Of a stretch of 64,000 nucleotides of DNA, positions 32,860-44,829 are shown piece after piece. Position 1 is the stretch's first letter. Each line of letters opens with the position of its first letter. The notes under the pieces were generated by a model. That model was not told the origin of the DNA, did no database searches, and worked only from the letters and a program-made list of their open reading frames with translations. The DNA is taken from contig NC_037275.1 in the NCBI RefSeq assembly GCF_000002425.4, positions 12,578,390 to 12,642,389 of the forward strand, in the 5' to 3' direction. The DNA is from Physcomitrium patens. Its lineage: Eukaryota; Streptophyta; Bryopsida; Funariales; Funariaceae. A program made the position numbers and the translations under genes.

Positions 32860-34690
32860 CGATGTTCTTGGCAGCCTCGACATCCGTCACTCTCGAGAGG
32901 GAGGCGATTAGCCTTTAGATCGTGGCCATAGACATGCTCCGGCGAGGGCGGAAATGCTAGGGCTCTTGCGGCCCAATTTAATGTCAATGCTCTTGCATCT
33001 CCAATTAAATGTCAATTGTGCTCGGTGCAGGAAGCGCCGGTGTGCGCGCCCGATCATATCACCGCCCACACAATTGTGGTCTTGCCCAGCGGCCCTATAC
33101 TCCAGTTCTGAGCATTCCCCGCAAAAGCTATGGCTCATTTGCTCACTGTCCATCCCTCACCTCGCCGGTTTCGCTCCTGCTGTCTACAATGTCTCTTGGT
33201 CCGGCTATCTTCATCCCAAGCCTTATTTACATAAACCAAGAATGTTGGACTTTGGATCCCTCTCAAAGTGCACAGTGGACCTGCACTGATTTTTTCATGC
33301 ACTTATTTCTAGCCCTTGATGCAGTTGATTTGATACGAATTTTGTGGCTGGTTTCTTCTTGTTACAGCTGCCCATTTCAACGGCACTACTTAAGTTCCGA
33401 TACCCAATTGGATCTGTAGCATGCAAGCTTTGGATATGCGAGTAATTTGTGACCATATGATCATGTTGGACATTTGTATTCAAATATATATATATATATA
33501 TACACACATACATATAGAGTTATTCAAGCATGTTTTTGTTTATTACGTCTTTTGAACTACACCATTAGTTTATGGATTTTAAATCTTAAATCTCACTATT
33601 GTACCATAAAATTGGAATGTTTTAGAAAAGATTGAAATTTTAACACAGTATTAGATTGCAAGATGATCATAATTACAAACAGATAAAATTTATGGGAATG
33701 TAAAACTAACACAAAGAAGTAAATATAATTTGAAATACTTTTTTTTAAGTTAGCATTCTGATTGTTTCAAATTTGAATTGACCAGAAAATTCATGTAGTA
33801 TAAAATCACTGCAGAAAAATCAAGTAATTTCCCCTTTACCTGTTGAACTAATTCTGAACAATTTCAAATCAATGATCTTAAATTGGAATAAACAATTTAT
33901 TGACCAACTTAAGTATGGAAAGGTTGGAAACTCTTTGAGAATCATACCATGAATTAATGATAAGGTTAAAAACAAAAACGTTATCCAATTGCCACTTTGA
34001 ATGTTGAAATTTACAGTTTTATTTATTTCTTAAAATAACATTTACTATTGATTTGTAGAGCACCTTGATACCTCATTGTAATTGAGATGGATTCTTTTAT
34101 TTATTTTTATTCATTTTTATTTATTTTTAAATTACCAATGGTTGTTGAATATCGATATACATCAAAAACTTGCATTTGATATACTTCCAAAGCAAAGACA
34201 GCAAATATTAATTACATAATATATTGTATTGATTAACGTGTAATGATTTGTATTATGATGTTTATAGAAGTGTGATGATGTAACTAAACTAAGCTAATTT
34301 ACAAGACAAATGGTTGTATGTTACTATTTGACTCGTAAAGTTTTGCAACAAAAAGGATGTGGTCGCGTTTTCCGACACCCATCTGGTTCCGTAAGAACCA
34401 CCTCGCGCCGTGAGCGCAGTGTCGCGACGATTAGCTCGTCGACGGGAATTGGGTTCGCCGAAACGTCAACCAACTGTTATGCTCATCGCATTTTCGTGAT
34501 AAAATTACGAGCATAGAAGCATTTCCTCGAATAAACTGCAGCCAGCGGCTGCTATTTTCATCATCGGACGCGCTTCCGTGAAGGCTTGATTGAATTGCGA
34601 GCCACGAGGAGCGCAGATGCGCTTGCGGTGACAGGATACCTCCGCTTTGCAGATTAAGGAGCACATTAGAACCTTCATGTGGGAAGTTCC
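32860..34690. other. Intergenic DNA between tRNA and transporter genes
   Basis: 32870-33420 is GC-balanced and could be part of an unrecognised transcript, but no frame matches a known family. 33271-33346 repeats 32287-32362. A (TA)n-CA tract lies near 33485-33510. From about 34310 to 34690 the sequence is again less AT-rich and is probably the 3' region of the transporter gene. Confidence 0.5.
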
Positions 34691-34695
34691 ATCCT

Positions 34696-36739
34696 TCAGG
34701 TGATGGAGGTTTTGGTCGGAGCAGCAGCAGCAGTAGGGCCCGTTACTGGCTCATTTGACTTCGAGCTTAGCGCTTCCTCGTCGCGGAGCGTTTTCGGGTC
34801 CAGATCCGGGGAGTGATACATCGCAGTGTCGTAGCTCGCGTGCAGGCCGAAGAAGAAGTAGTACACGAGCATGAGCCCCGTCCAGTATCCGAACCGGACG
34901 AAGCTTGCCCGGTCCAGAGAGCCGAGGAGGAAGACGTTAAAGGCGATGGAGAGAGACGGAATCCATGGCACCAACGGGACCCCCCATGTCTTCGGCTGCC
35001 GGAGAGGTTTTAGGGTTGTGTGAAGCGCGAGCGTGGCCAGGAACCAGATGGGTCCACACACAGCGTACACGATATAGCCGCTTTTGTTCATTCCCCAGAA
35101 AGCTGCGATTACGATGGAGGCAGCGATGATGATCAGCATGTAGGTGATGAAGAGACCGCCATGCTTGGGAGACGTTTCCCCGGGGACGTAGTAGCGGCGC
35201 ACAAGGAGCGCCACTGCCACTAGGAAGAAGATGAACAAGGAGGACATGGAGAGGAGGTTGCCAAGGATCGGGAGGTCTGTGAAGAAGCCAACGATTGAGC
35301 TCGCAAGGATCATGGTGACGGTGGCATTAATTGGAGTTTGTGTGCGCTTGTTCACGCGGGCAAACCACGGCGGGATCATATGTGAGCGGGCAATGTGCGT
35401 GAGGTACCGAGCTTGTCCAACTGCGGAGACCAACAAGACAGTAGTGATCCCTTTCAACGCGCCCAGCGCCACAACGTACTTGGCCCAATTCCAACCCACA
35501 CTCGAAAACGCCACCGAGAAGGGAGCCCCTTCGTCGATATCCGTGAAGGGTACCATGAGGGACAATGTCAAAGCCATCATGATGTAGATGAAGGTGCAGA
35601 TGACCATGGACCCGAGCAAGCCAATCGGGATGTCTCGCCCTGGATTCTTCACCTCCTCCGCCATCGTTGAAACTGCATCGAAGCCAAGGTACGCGAAAAA
35701 CAAGACTGACGCTGCACTGAATATGCCCCGCGCTCCGTAATGGAAGAAGTCGTCGGTGAGATTGTGGGAATGCGAATGCGCCAGACCAGCAACAATTACG
35801 AAGGCGATAATGAACATGTTTAATATGGACGCGATCCAATTTACAAATGATGTTCCTTTTGTGCTCCATGTCGCAAGCAATCCTGTGAAATTCACCAAAA
35901 ACCATCTCTTCAGAAACTACTATTTTTCTTTCAAATCAAAGGACGTGCCACTTCTTCCTAAAAGCAGCGCCAGACGTCGAGCCTGAGCGAAGACGATATT
36001 TTTGCTCACCGACAAGTATGAGCACGCCAACAGCAATGGGATCGAGCTTGTTGTATCCCTCGGCAAGGTCAGTGTGAATTCGAAGTCTGTCGCCAACGTC
36101 GATGCCACTAAAGATGAGGGAAGCGAAATAGGAGGTCCACCCCCTAGCGACGGCAGCACCACCTATGACATATTCGAGGACAATGTTACCTGCGCCGATG
36201 AAAGCCACAAAGTCGCCAAGCTCCACCCGCAGGTATGCAAAAGACCCCCCTGCGTAGAGATAATGCAATGAGATATTCTTGTCGTCCTCGTGTTCTTCCT
36301 AATTTTCATGAAGAACTCGGTGCGCGAGGAGAGTATCGCAAAGCAGGTAGATACAAAGATGAGGCGTCAAAAGACACTTACCAGCGACAGGGATCTCAAC
36401 AGCGAATTCGGTGTAACAAAAAACGCTCAACATGGCAGAGAATCCAGCTATGGCGTAGGAGATGACAATAGCTGGGCCAGCATAGTTTTTGGCCTCCACT
36501 CCGGTGATAACGAAGATGCCTGCGCCGACAACAGCTCCAATCCCGAACCACATGAGATCCCACCAGTTCAAGTTTTTCTTCATGTCCACATTGCTGCGGG
36601 CCTTCATGGAGATCACCTCTTCGTTCACCTCTGTGCGTGCAAATACCCGATCCTTCAATCTGCTGGGTGTGGCGGCAAGTGCCCGTCTGTAGTTCCCCCA
36701 GCTTTGGAAAGACTCCTCCGGCAGCCATGACCCTCTCAT
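34696..36739 (-). CDS. CAT: Cationic amino acid transporter, CAT1/5/8-like, three exons
   Basis: Three exons on the minus strand: 36739-36382, 36249-36010 and 35882-34696 (stop at 34696-34698). The introns of 132 and 127 bp start GTAAGT and GTGAGC and end in AG, and the joined frame gives 594 aa, the usual length for plant CATs. The N-terminus (RALAATPSRLKDRV) and the first membrane segment with GAVVGAGIFVITG (about residues 68-80) are typical of the APC superfamily. SVFCYTEFAVEIPVAGGSFAYLRVELGDF, spanning the first junction, and the late YYFFFGLHASYD identify the CAT1/5/8 branch. A further 11-13 hydrophobic segments follow. Proton-coupled import of Arg, Lys and His at the plasma membrane is expected from the family; the substrate is inferred. 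The GTG ACA before this ATG is not used as start. Gene looks intact. Confidence 0.93.
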
Positions 36740-36745
36740 TGTCAC

Positions 36746-39060
36746 GGTGGCCTACCGCTCTAGCTACACAACAGCAACAAAGAAGATTTTTCAATTAACC
36801 ATTTCTCGCAAGAGCTTGTCAACTTCGTGATGTCCTCAACGCCGAAAGATGTGACGTAGTTAATCTGGTGGGTAGTGTAGAAAACAATCCTTACTACCTC
36901 GAGAGGAAATTCTTAAAAACAGAAAGATGGGGATAAAAACCCATTGACACTGCATAGAAAGGCCACAGGGGAATCAATAACCAAGAGTCGTGACGATGGT
37001 CAACCATACCATCACTTCATGCATTTGGGTATTCATGAGAAGCGTACTGGACCGAGTTCGATGCTGTAGACGTTGACAGTGTGAGGGTTAGCAGATGGAG
37101 TTCTGGAAACAAAGATAAGCAATGAGTCTAGTCCAGAGCTAGCATAAATTCTTTTCCGTCTGGCTTGACACAAACTTGAAAAAGCTTGAAGGGGGTGATC
37201 AAACTTCTTCTGATTACAAGTCACGCGACAGGCTCATGTGAATCTCAAGGCTTAATGGAAAAGATTTACGGCCATTGATGGTTAATTGCGGCAATCTTCA
37301 CTTGCAATCAACGCCAGCTCTTAGCAAATATCACCATGCATGCTCCGCAGGAACTGTCAAATTTAGGAGCATCGGAAATATCATTGTACTTTTGGAGCTT
37401 CAGCCACTCCCAAATTAAGAAACAGAATAGTTGTGGCAAGGTTTCTAGATTCACAAAAAAAAAAAGCAAAAAGACAGGCTTCATCGTCGGTGCTTGTTCC
37501 AATTCTTGTCTTGTGATGAAAGGGAAATGAAGATTCTGGAAAGCGACAAAGCAGCCTCGAAGGTGAATTCTACTCTCCTGACATGGAACATTTCGTCACA
37601 ACTGAGACAGTGGATTGAGAGTTAGCCATGGCAGGTACATTTACTTTATTCAGCTGCTCAGTAAGGAAAAATACGCTTGTCCCCACTTAATAACACGAGA
37701 AACTTCTCTCCTCTCAGATGAAGATGACTTGACCTCTGTATGTCTGGGGTCTCACAAGATCAAACTACAGGAGAATTCTTTCTGTTTTGTAAGCAAGAAT
37801 CTGGAACTAAAGTCTATCACATTTATACGCCACTTCGTAAGGTCTAATAAACGAGGGGACAGGTCAAATCGATTGAAACCAACGCCATGGATTCGGCTGC
37901 AGTGGATCTGCGGAAAGAGGAGCGGGCATCCTCACGGTGACTCATCTCTGAACAGGCAATCACTAAACAACTCCAAAAATGGTAAAGTGCGATTGAAGTG
38001 AAATATCTTACTGCTCGACAACCTGGAGTTGCTCGGCGACGACCGCGAGTGCGAGTTCAAAGGAATGCAACCGGGTTGGCACAGCTCATTATCCAAATAG
38101 AGGGTAAGGTCGGCGCTCGTGAGGATGAACCCTCGTGCTCTAAACAAAACTTGGTTACTTCGCTCCACAGTTCCATCTCCACACAGCCAACACTTTACTT
38201 TCGAGTGAAAAAAACGAAAAGCAGCAATAACACACACAGGATGCGGTCATCAGCAACACTGAACACAGCCAGGTAACCCAGCTAGCATTATTTCCCAAAG
38301 TCGAATGGAATCCTGCCGGAGCGATAAATAACAAAACCCTGAGGGCGGCATGGCGCCGAGTGGTCAAACCGAGAATGCAAGACCAGCGAGAAAAACCCAC
38401 AGCTGAAAGCGAGTTCAGCGACAAATAACCCACCCGCCACTTTGGGACTGTTGTTGCTATTGTGACAACAGTTCAACCCATGGTTCAATTTAATGCTCCG
38501 ACTTCTCACCGCCCACCTACAGCATGAATTCAGACCCACTTGCCAAAACTGGGCCAGTGTGGGAATCAGTGCAGGCGACGAACATCCGACGACAGTGAAA
38601 GGCTACATCCAAGCATCGGTCATTCCATCACCCCAACCGTGGATTCGTCACATGTGGTTGGGGTAGGGTCCATTTCGTTAATGAAGAGGCCATGGTCAAA
38701 TCGAAGCCAGCTGGTGCAGGTGCATCGATGGGTTGTGCTACCGTGGATTGTTTACCGTAGATTTTATCAGGCGCCGTGCGATGACTGTCGCGGGGGGGGG
38801 GGGGGGGGGAGTGGCGGTGGCGATGGCAGGTGGCCAGGACGACGCCACTTTGCAGGAAAGAGTGTGCTCGCCGTGAAGAGACACCCGCAAGCTTCCTCCA
38901 TATCCCAAATTATCATCGTGTACGACGACGACGACAACGATGCTTTTAAATCCTAATCGAGCCTTAAACCCTAATTGAGAAGAGTTTGTGTGCATAATTT
39001 GGATTGTTGTCATTGATGGGGGGAGTTGCTGGTGGCAGTGCAAGGTGCTCGTGAAATTTA
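36746..39060. other. Upstream region of the transporter gene, no supported gene
   Basis: Clearly less AT-rich than the far flanks, suggesting promoter, 5' untranslated exons or an unrecognised transcript. Several short frames occur on both strands but none has family motifs. An 18-G run lies at 38792-38809, directly followed by a GGTGGCGATGG-type repeat. A (TA)n tract at 39072-39099 marks the return to AT-rich DNA. Confidence 0.5.
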
Positions 39061-39099
39061 TGGTGTATGGAATATATATATATATATATATATATATAT

Positions 39100-40175
39100 C
39101 TTTTTATTTAATTATTTAATTATATAGAAAGAGAGGGAATTGTTAAATTCATCCACATATTTATTAAACTGACCCATCCATCCTAACCATCATCAAAAAA
39201 TTCTCCATTACTGGATTTAAATTGGTTGAAAACCAATGAAAAAATGGTTGGATCCTCAATCAATATTGACACGTGGGACAATTTAGTAAATGCTTGAGTA
39301 AATTTAAAAATTCTCTATATTTGTAGATAGATAGTATGAGGGGTTTGTATTAAGGAATTGATTTGGGGGTTCAAAAGTCTTGTGATTGATTAGAGCTGTT
39401 GTTGTGGAGGGAGAGAGTAAGAAATTAAAATTGCATTGAATAGGTTGCATTTCTCTTGGTTAATATGAATGCACCTATTTTTTACATGGCATGAACACTA
39501 TTGTTTTTTGGAATTTGTGGTAGGTCTACCTTAAGAGATGGTTTTACAAAAAAATAAGATGTGAAAAAAATTGAATAAAATAATAAAAGAATTAAATTAA
39601 ATTAACTTTATGTTTTATGTTTGTTATACTTGTAAGAATTAAGATATCAGCTTGTAACTCCAGACTTGAAATAAAAGAATAATTTTAGTTCATTTCATGG
39701 TTACTAATCACTTCATATTAGCTTCAAATGCTAAAGCTTTCAAACAAGAGTTTTTATTTACCAAGTAGGAGAACCCATGATACAAAAGCCTTACAAAAAA
39801 TCTTACAAAAGTTTCACAAACATAAACAAAGTCATGGTACAAAAGTGGCACAATTTTTTTCTTTGAAGCTTTTGTACCATAGCCTTTTAAAGTACACTTT
39901 TAAATATGAAGAACCCATTCAATCCATCACAATATTTCTATATAATATCATGTTGTGCATTTATTTGTATTTTAGGTTTAAACTTACATTCATACCATTT
40001 AATTACTTTTTAAAATATATATATTATTTTTTATTATGTTGGTCTTAATCATACATGATTAAAAAAAATAAAAAAACTATAGATAACACAATTTTCAAAA
40101 TTTTCTCAAATAAAAACATCTACTAAATTATTTTAGAAGAAGTTGGCAATAATTTTTTGATATGTGAAATGTGTT

Positions 40176-40212
<37 letters not shown>

Positions 40213-41290
40213 TATAATTATATACGTATAGTATTTTTTCTTACATTTTTATTTTTATTATAAATTATGGTACATAAAAGCACACTTATATACATATTTA
40301 AATATTCTAAAAACATTTATCATCTAAATTTATTTAAAGCAAAAAATATTTTATGATTTTTTATAAAAAATAAAAATTAATTAATTAATTATTAATGAAT
40401 TTAGAATGGATGTAATTATTTAAATTTTCATTACATTTTTAAATGTCAAAAAATCTAAAGGAGTCAAACAGAGTCAATTATAATAGTGTGGATTTGATTT
40501 ATTTCTTTTAAAAACTATTCGGTATTTTAATTATTCTATAGTTTTATTATAGACTAGATTAGAATATAGAATCTCAAGCAACAAAGTCAAAAATTGAAAA
40601 ATCTATTTTTTAAAAAAAGGTTATTAAGATTTGGTTTAATGAGAAGATTTAATCCCAATAGGATAAATTGAAGTTTTGGTTTACTTTTCATTGATATTAT
40701 TTACTTGTTATAAAAACTTATGTGGAAGTAAATGTCTAGAAGAGGTCATGTACAACTGATGGGATCAAATTAAATAACATACCATATTTTTAAATTTTTT
40801 GTATGTAATTACATCTCTGTGGCATACATTAAATGAACGAATGAGATCATTATATTTGTGATTCAATTTCTATTCAAAAATTGTTTCGGAAAATCAATTA
40901 TCTTGTTTTTTTTTTTCCCAAAGAAATTGATTCAAGAAAGTTCAATTAAACATTATATAATCTATACTAATTTGTTGTACGAGGCAAAAAGCGGTGTGAG
41001 AGACTCTTCGGACCTAGACTAGATGAACGACCTATCTATTGGATTTGTTTTGGCTAAGCAGAGTTCTATACGCATTTCAACTCTATACACAATTCTTACA
41101 TCTTAACAAATAAGAAACTTAAATCTCTAATTATGGTCTTTAAACTCTCAATTAAGATTCTAAAATCCTAAATTATAAGTGAAATACATACTTTCGAAAA
41201 AAAAAATATTAGTAAAAGTCTTTGAAAAAATATAAGCCTTGGTAAAATTTTAGAATAGAAAAAATTGTGATAAATTGTGAGATATTTAGA
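39100..41290. other. AT-rich intergenic DNA
   Basis: Low-complexity AT sequence with a (TA)n tract at about 40181-40206. No coding or RNA gene is supported. Confidence 0.6.
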
Positions 41291-41317
41291 ATCAAAAACC
41301 TCAAGAATATTCTTGTA

Positions 41318-41362
41318 ATCCTAAATCCTAAACCCTAAAATCCTAAATCGTAAATCCTAAAG
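41318..41362. repeat. Degenerate telomere-like repeat (CCTAAA-type)
   Basis: A run of CCTAAATCCTAAACCCTAAA-like units. Further short CCTAAA clusters occur at about 41130-41180, 41405-41440, 41655-41680 and 42380-42420. Interstitial and diverged, not a telomere. Confidence 0.7.
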
Positions 41363-41436
41363 TATGCTCATTTTTTAGAAATACATATATAACATAAATT
41401 CTTAATACTTAACTCCTAAATTCCAAATCTTAAACC

Positions 41437-42400
41437 CTCAAATGAATCCAATGAACCTTTTAAAAATTTCAAAAACCTTTGTATGACAAAAGTCAATATC
41501 TTAAAGTCTAAATCAAAGTAGCTATATCTTTTAAATTATGAATATGTATAGGAAAATAAATACACCATTGAAATCCTAGATGCCACAAATAGGGAGGTAG
41601 ATCAAGTCAAAACCTAAAAATATTAATGCCTAAAAATCGGACACACCTTTATAATCCTAAATCCTAAATCTTAAAAAGATATATACCTACATATTCTATT
41701 TAAAATATTATTATTATATATAGGTACTTCTATGTATTTATTACATATTTTTTTAAAAAAAATTGTCATATATTAATCAAAGACAACTTTTGTGATTTTG
41801 AAAACCTCATATCTCTTAAACTATAAACTTGCTCAAGATTTCAAATATACCATTAGAATCAAAAGCATTGTAAATAGTGAGGTAGGTCGAATCAAAACTT
41901 CAAAAAGACAAAGTACAAAAAAAATCAACAGAAAATTGTATCAAGTCAAATGCCTTATATTTCAAAATTAAAAAATATGTATAAGATTTCAAGTCCACTA
42001 CTACATTTCAAGATCCTTAAAATAGAAAGGTAGGTTAATTTAAAATTCAAAATTTCTTATTCATATTCAAAGTCAACTCAAAAGTCAAAATAATCAAATA
42101 CTTAATATCTCCAAATGTATGCACTTTTTGAAAACTTCAAGTACATGTTTAAAATTGACGATTCTTAAATGGATCCAATGGACTTTTCAAAAATTTCAAA
42201 AACCTTTGTATGATAAAAATCAAAATCCTAAAATCCAAGTCAAAGTAGTTATATCTTTCAAACTATGAATATATATAGAAAAATAATTATACTATTAAAA
42301 TTCTAGATACCATAAATAAGAAGATAGGTCAAGTCAAAATCTAAAAATATTGATGCTCAAATATTGGAGACACCTATGTAATTCTAAACCTTATATCCTA
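41437..42400. repeat. Diverged direct repeats of about 230 bp
   Basis: 41440-41675 and 42168-42400 are clearly alignable direct copies (shared TTTCAAAAACCTTTGTATGA, GGTCAAGTCAAAA/GATCAAGTCAAAA, CTAAAAATATT), and each ends in CCTAAA-like motifs. Between them, 41765-41910 and 41940-42060 keep the same order of short motifs in weaker form, so the whole block looks like a decayed tandem array. Confidence 0.75.
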
Positions 42401-44829
42401 AACCATAATTCCTAACTCAATTGATTGCTCTTAAAGTAGCTCTCAATGAAAGCACCAATATGTTGTAGTAAGATTCTACTTTAGATAGATGTAGGATTCT
42501 ACTTTGTATTTAAGTTGGGTCTAATATGCACAAAACCTTCTTAGATTTCCCATTGAGTATTTACAAAACTATATTTGTAATAAATGAACAAACTTGAAGC
42601 TTGAAAATTTATTATCCAAGATCTAGCTATTCAAATAAGCTTAAAATTTGAAAGTATGGGATTTATATCTTTAATCATTGTCACACAAATTCTTAGCCAC
42701 AAATTTATTACCAATTATCTAATATCACCAATCGTCTAATATCATATTTTTAAAAATGTATCATTTTCTCATTATAACTCATAAACTTCTTTTCATACAA
42801 TTTTATGTGAGAGTAACTATGGTCTTGGAGATGCGATTACATGAACAATTTTGAATACTGATTTATTTTTTAATTTTTTAAGCTTATTATTTCTTTAAAT
42901 AAATTGAGTGTTGAATTCCATCCTATGTTAGGCTCATATGCTTAAATTCTTAAGACGTAAATATCTATAGAAAATTATTGACTAAAATTAACAAATAAAA
43001 TAACTCATGTTCATGCAACTTTTTATTATAGCATCTTCTTTTATAGTGATGATTGCTCTTACAACAAATAGACAAATGTGAGACCAACAAGGATAGAAAT
43101 CATACACTTGTGCATTTAGGGTTTAGATTTCTACATGGATCATCAATCTTTTGAGTCAAGACAACACCTACAGCTACTAGAGTTGCAAATGAGATGGAGA
43201 TTGCCACTAACACCACAGCCATCAATAACAGTTCTATTGTTATCAAGGAGGAGATTAATACCAAGATTGAAGATGTTGAATTTGCATATTACATTGCTGT
43301 GATCTTACCCTAGTAAGATATATTTTTATTTTTTATTTTTGTTCAATACACTGTTTTGGAGCTATTTTTTCAAACATGCAAAAATCCAAAAGCAATAAAA
43401 GTACATTTGAAATTGTATATAAAACAAAAATAGAGAAGAAAAGATATGAGCTATATTTCTGCAATAGTATCAAAAAAAATAAAAAAATAAAAAAAGGCTT
43501 GTGTTCACTTGGTTGCTCTAAAGTGCTCAGAACATGATTCATTCTAGCCTTTTGATTCCTACTGCCAACTAGTTCATGTTCCCAAAGTATTCAATGAATG
43601 TTTAGGAATTGATAAAAAAAAAATTGTATACTTGAAGAGGAAGATCCCAATTAATGGAATAGACATTCAAAAAAGTTGGAAATAAAATTGGGTGTCAAAC
43701 AATAGGTATATGTGGACACAACAATTCTGGGCAATCACTGAACGGCATATGATCGCATTGCAGCAAATAGTTGTATTAACTAAAATATAATTGCTATCAC
43801 AAGTGAACTTATATTGCATTCTTTGGGATGACGTTCTGTTCATCTTAGAGCCATTCTTTTCAATTCTTTTTCTTACTTCGAGTAGAGTATTACATGAATC
43901 ACAGCATTTCTAGACCCTGAAGTGGAAAGTCGTAGTCAAAAATATATAAGAAAATCCTAGTGTACCAAAATAAAATCCTTGCTGATGGTTGAAAGGTGGA
44001 GAATATGAGATTCTAAGCTGCCATGGGGGCCACATGACTTAGAAAGGAAGGTTTGAAAAGCCACACTAGATGGAAGTTTCTACTAGCTTCCGTGTCTGAC
44101 ATTGAAGAAATTATTCAACTCTTTGACAGTCCATCACTTTAGAGCCCAAAGTCAGGATCTGTACTTCATGGTAGTGTAGAAAATTGGGTTTTGCTTGGAA
44201 CGGACATTTGGTTGCTCTTTCACACTGGAGAGATAAAATCAGTTCTACTGTTGGTATTCTTTGGAACACCATTCGGGGAAAAAAAAAGAAAAAAAGAACA
44301 AACACACACACACACAAACATTGATACCTCAATAAGGTTTGGAAAAGACAAAAAACGCAGTGACACGGTTTGGGTACTCAAAAAAATAATGTTTGATTGA
44401 TCTTCTACTAGAACCTTTCGGGTCTCATTGCATTTGGCACACAATCGATGAAGTGTGAGCAAAGAGAAACACAGGACATGATCCCTTGTTTCCACATCTG
44501 GTGTTGTCAGAGGATCTACCTAGAATACATTCTAATATGTCACTGCTTTTGTATGAAAAAAAAATAGTAAGATGCCGAGTGTATGCTGAGACCAAAAAAT
44601 TCCCCCTTTCCAATCCCTGCTTTCAATAAATGCAGAGATTCGCCTGCTCCTCCACCGCCACTGCAGTGGTGGAATGCGATGACCCGAAAATCCACAGGAG
44701 CATATTGTGGGTGCTGATGATTAGGATTTCACCCACGCCAAATCATTCATGGAAATCGTAGTAAAGACTCTGGAGCAGGTAGAGGGTAGGGGTATTTTAG
44801 CAGTTCGTCGCAACATCAGGGCCACATGC
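42401..44829. other. Intergenic DNA 3' of the desaturase gene
   Basis: AT-rich. A plus-strand stretch at about 43165-43315 is open and exon-like (includes ATRVANEMEIATNTTA) but matches nothing I know. An A-rich and (CA)n tract is at 44280-44320. The last few hundred bases may include the 3' end of the desaturase transcript. Confidence 0.5.

Noticed and set aside
38540-38956. A 138-codon plus-strand frame with a poly-Gly stretch
   Set aside because: The Gly run is the G homopolymer, and the rest lacks any known motif. Could be part of a non-coding transcript, but there is no support for a protein.
41318-41362. A telomere
   Set aside because: The CCTAAA units are few, diverged and flanked on both sides by long intergenic DNA and genes, so this is interstitial.
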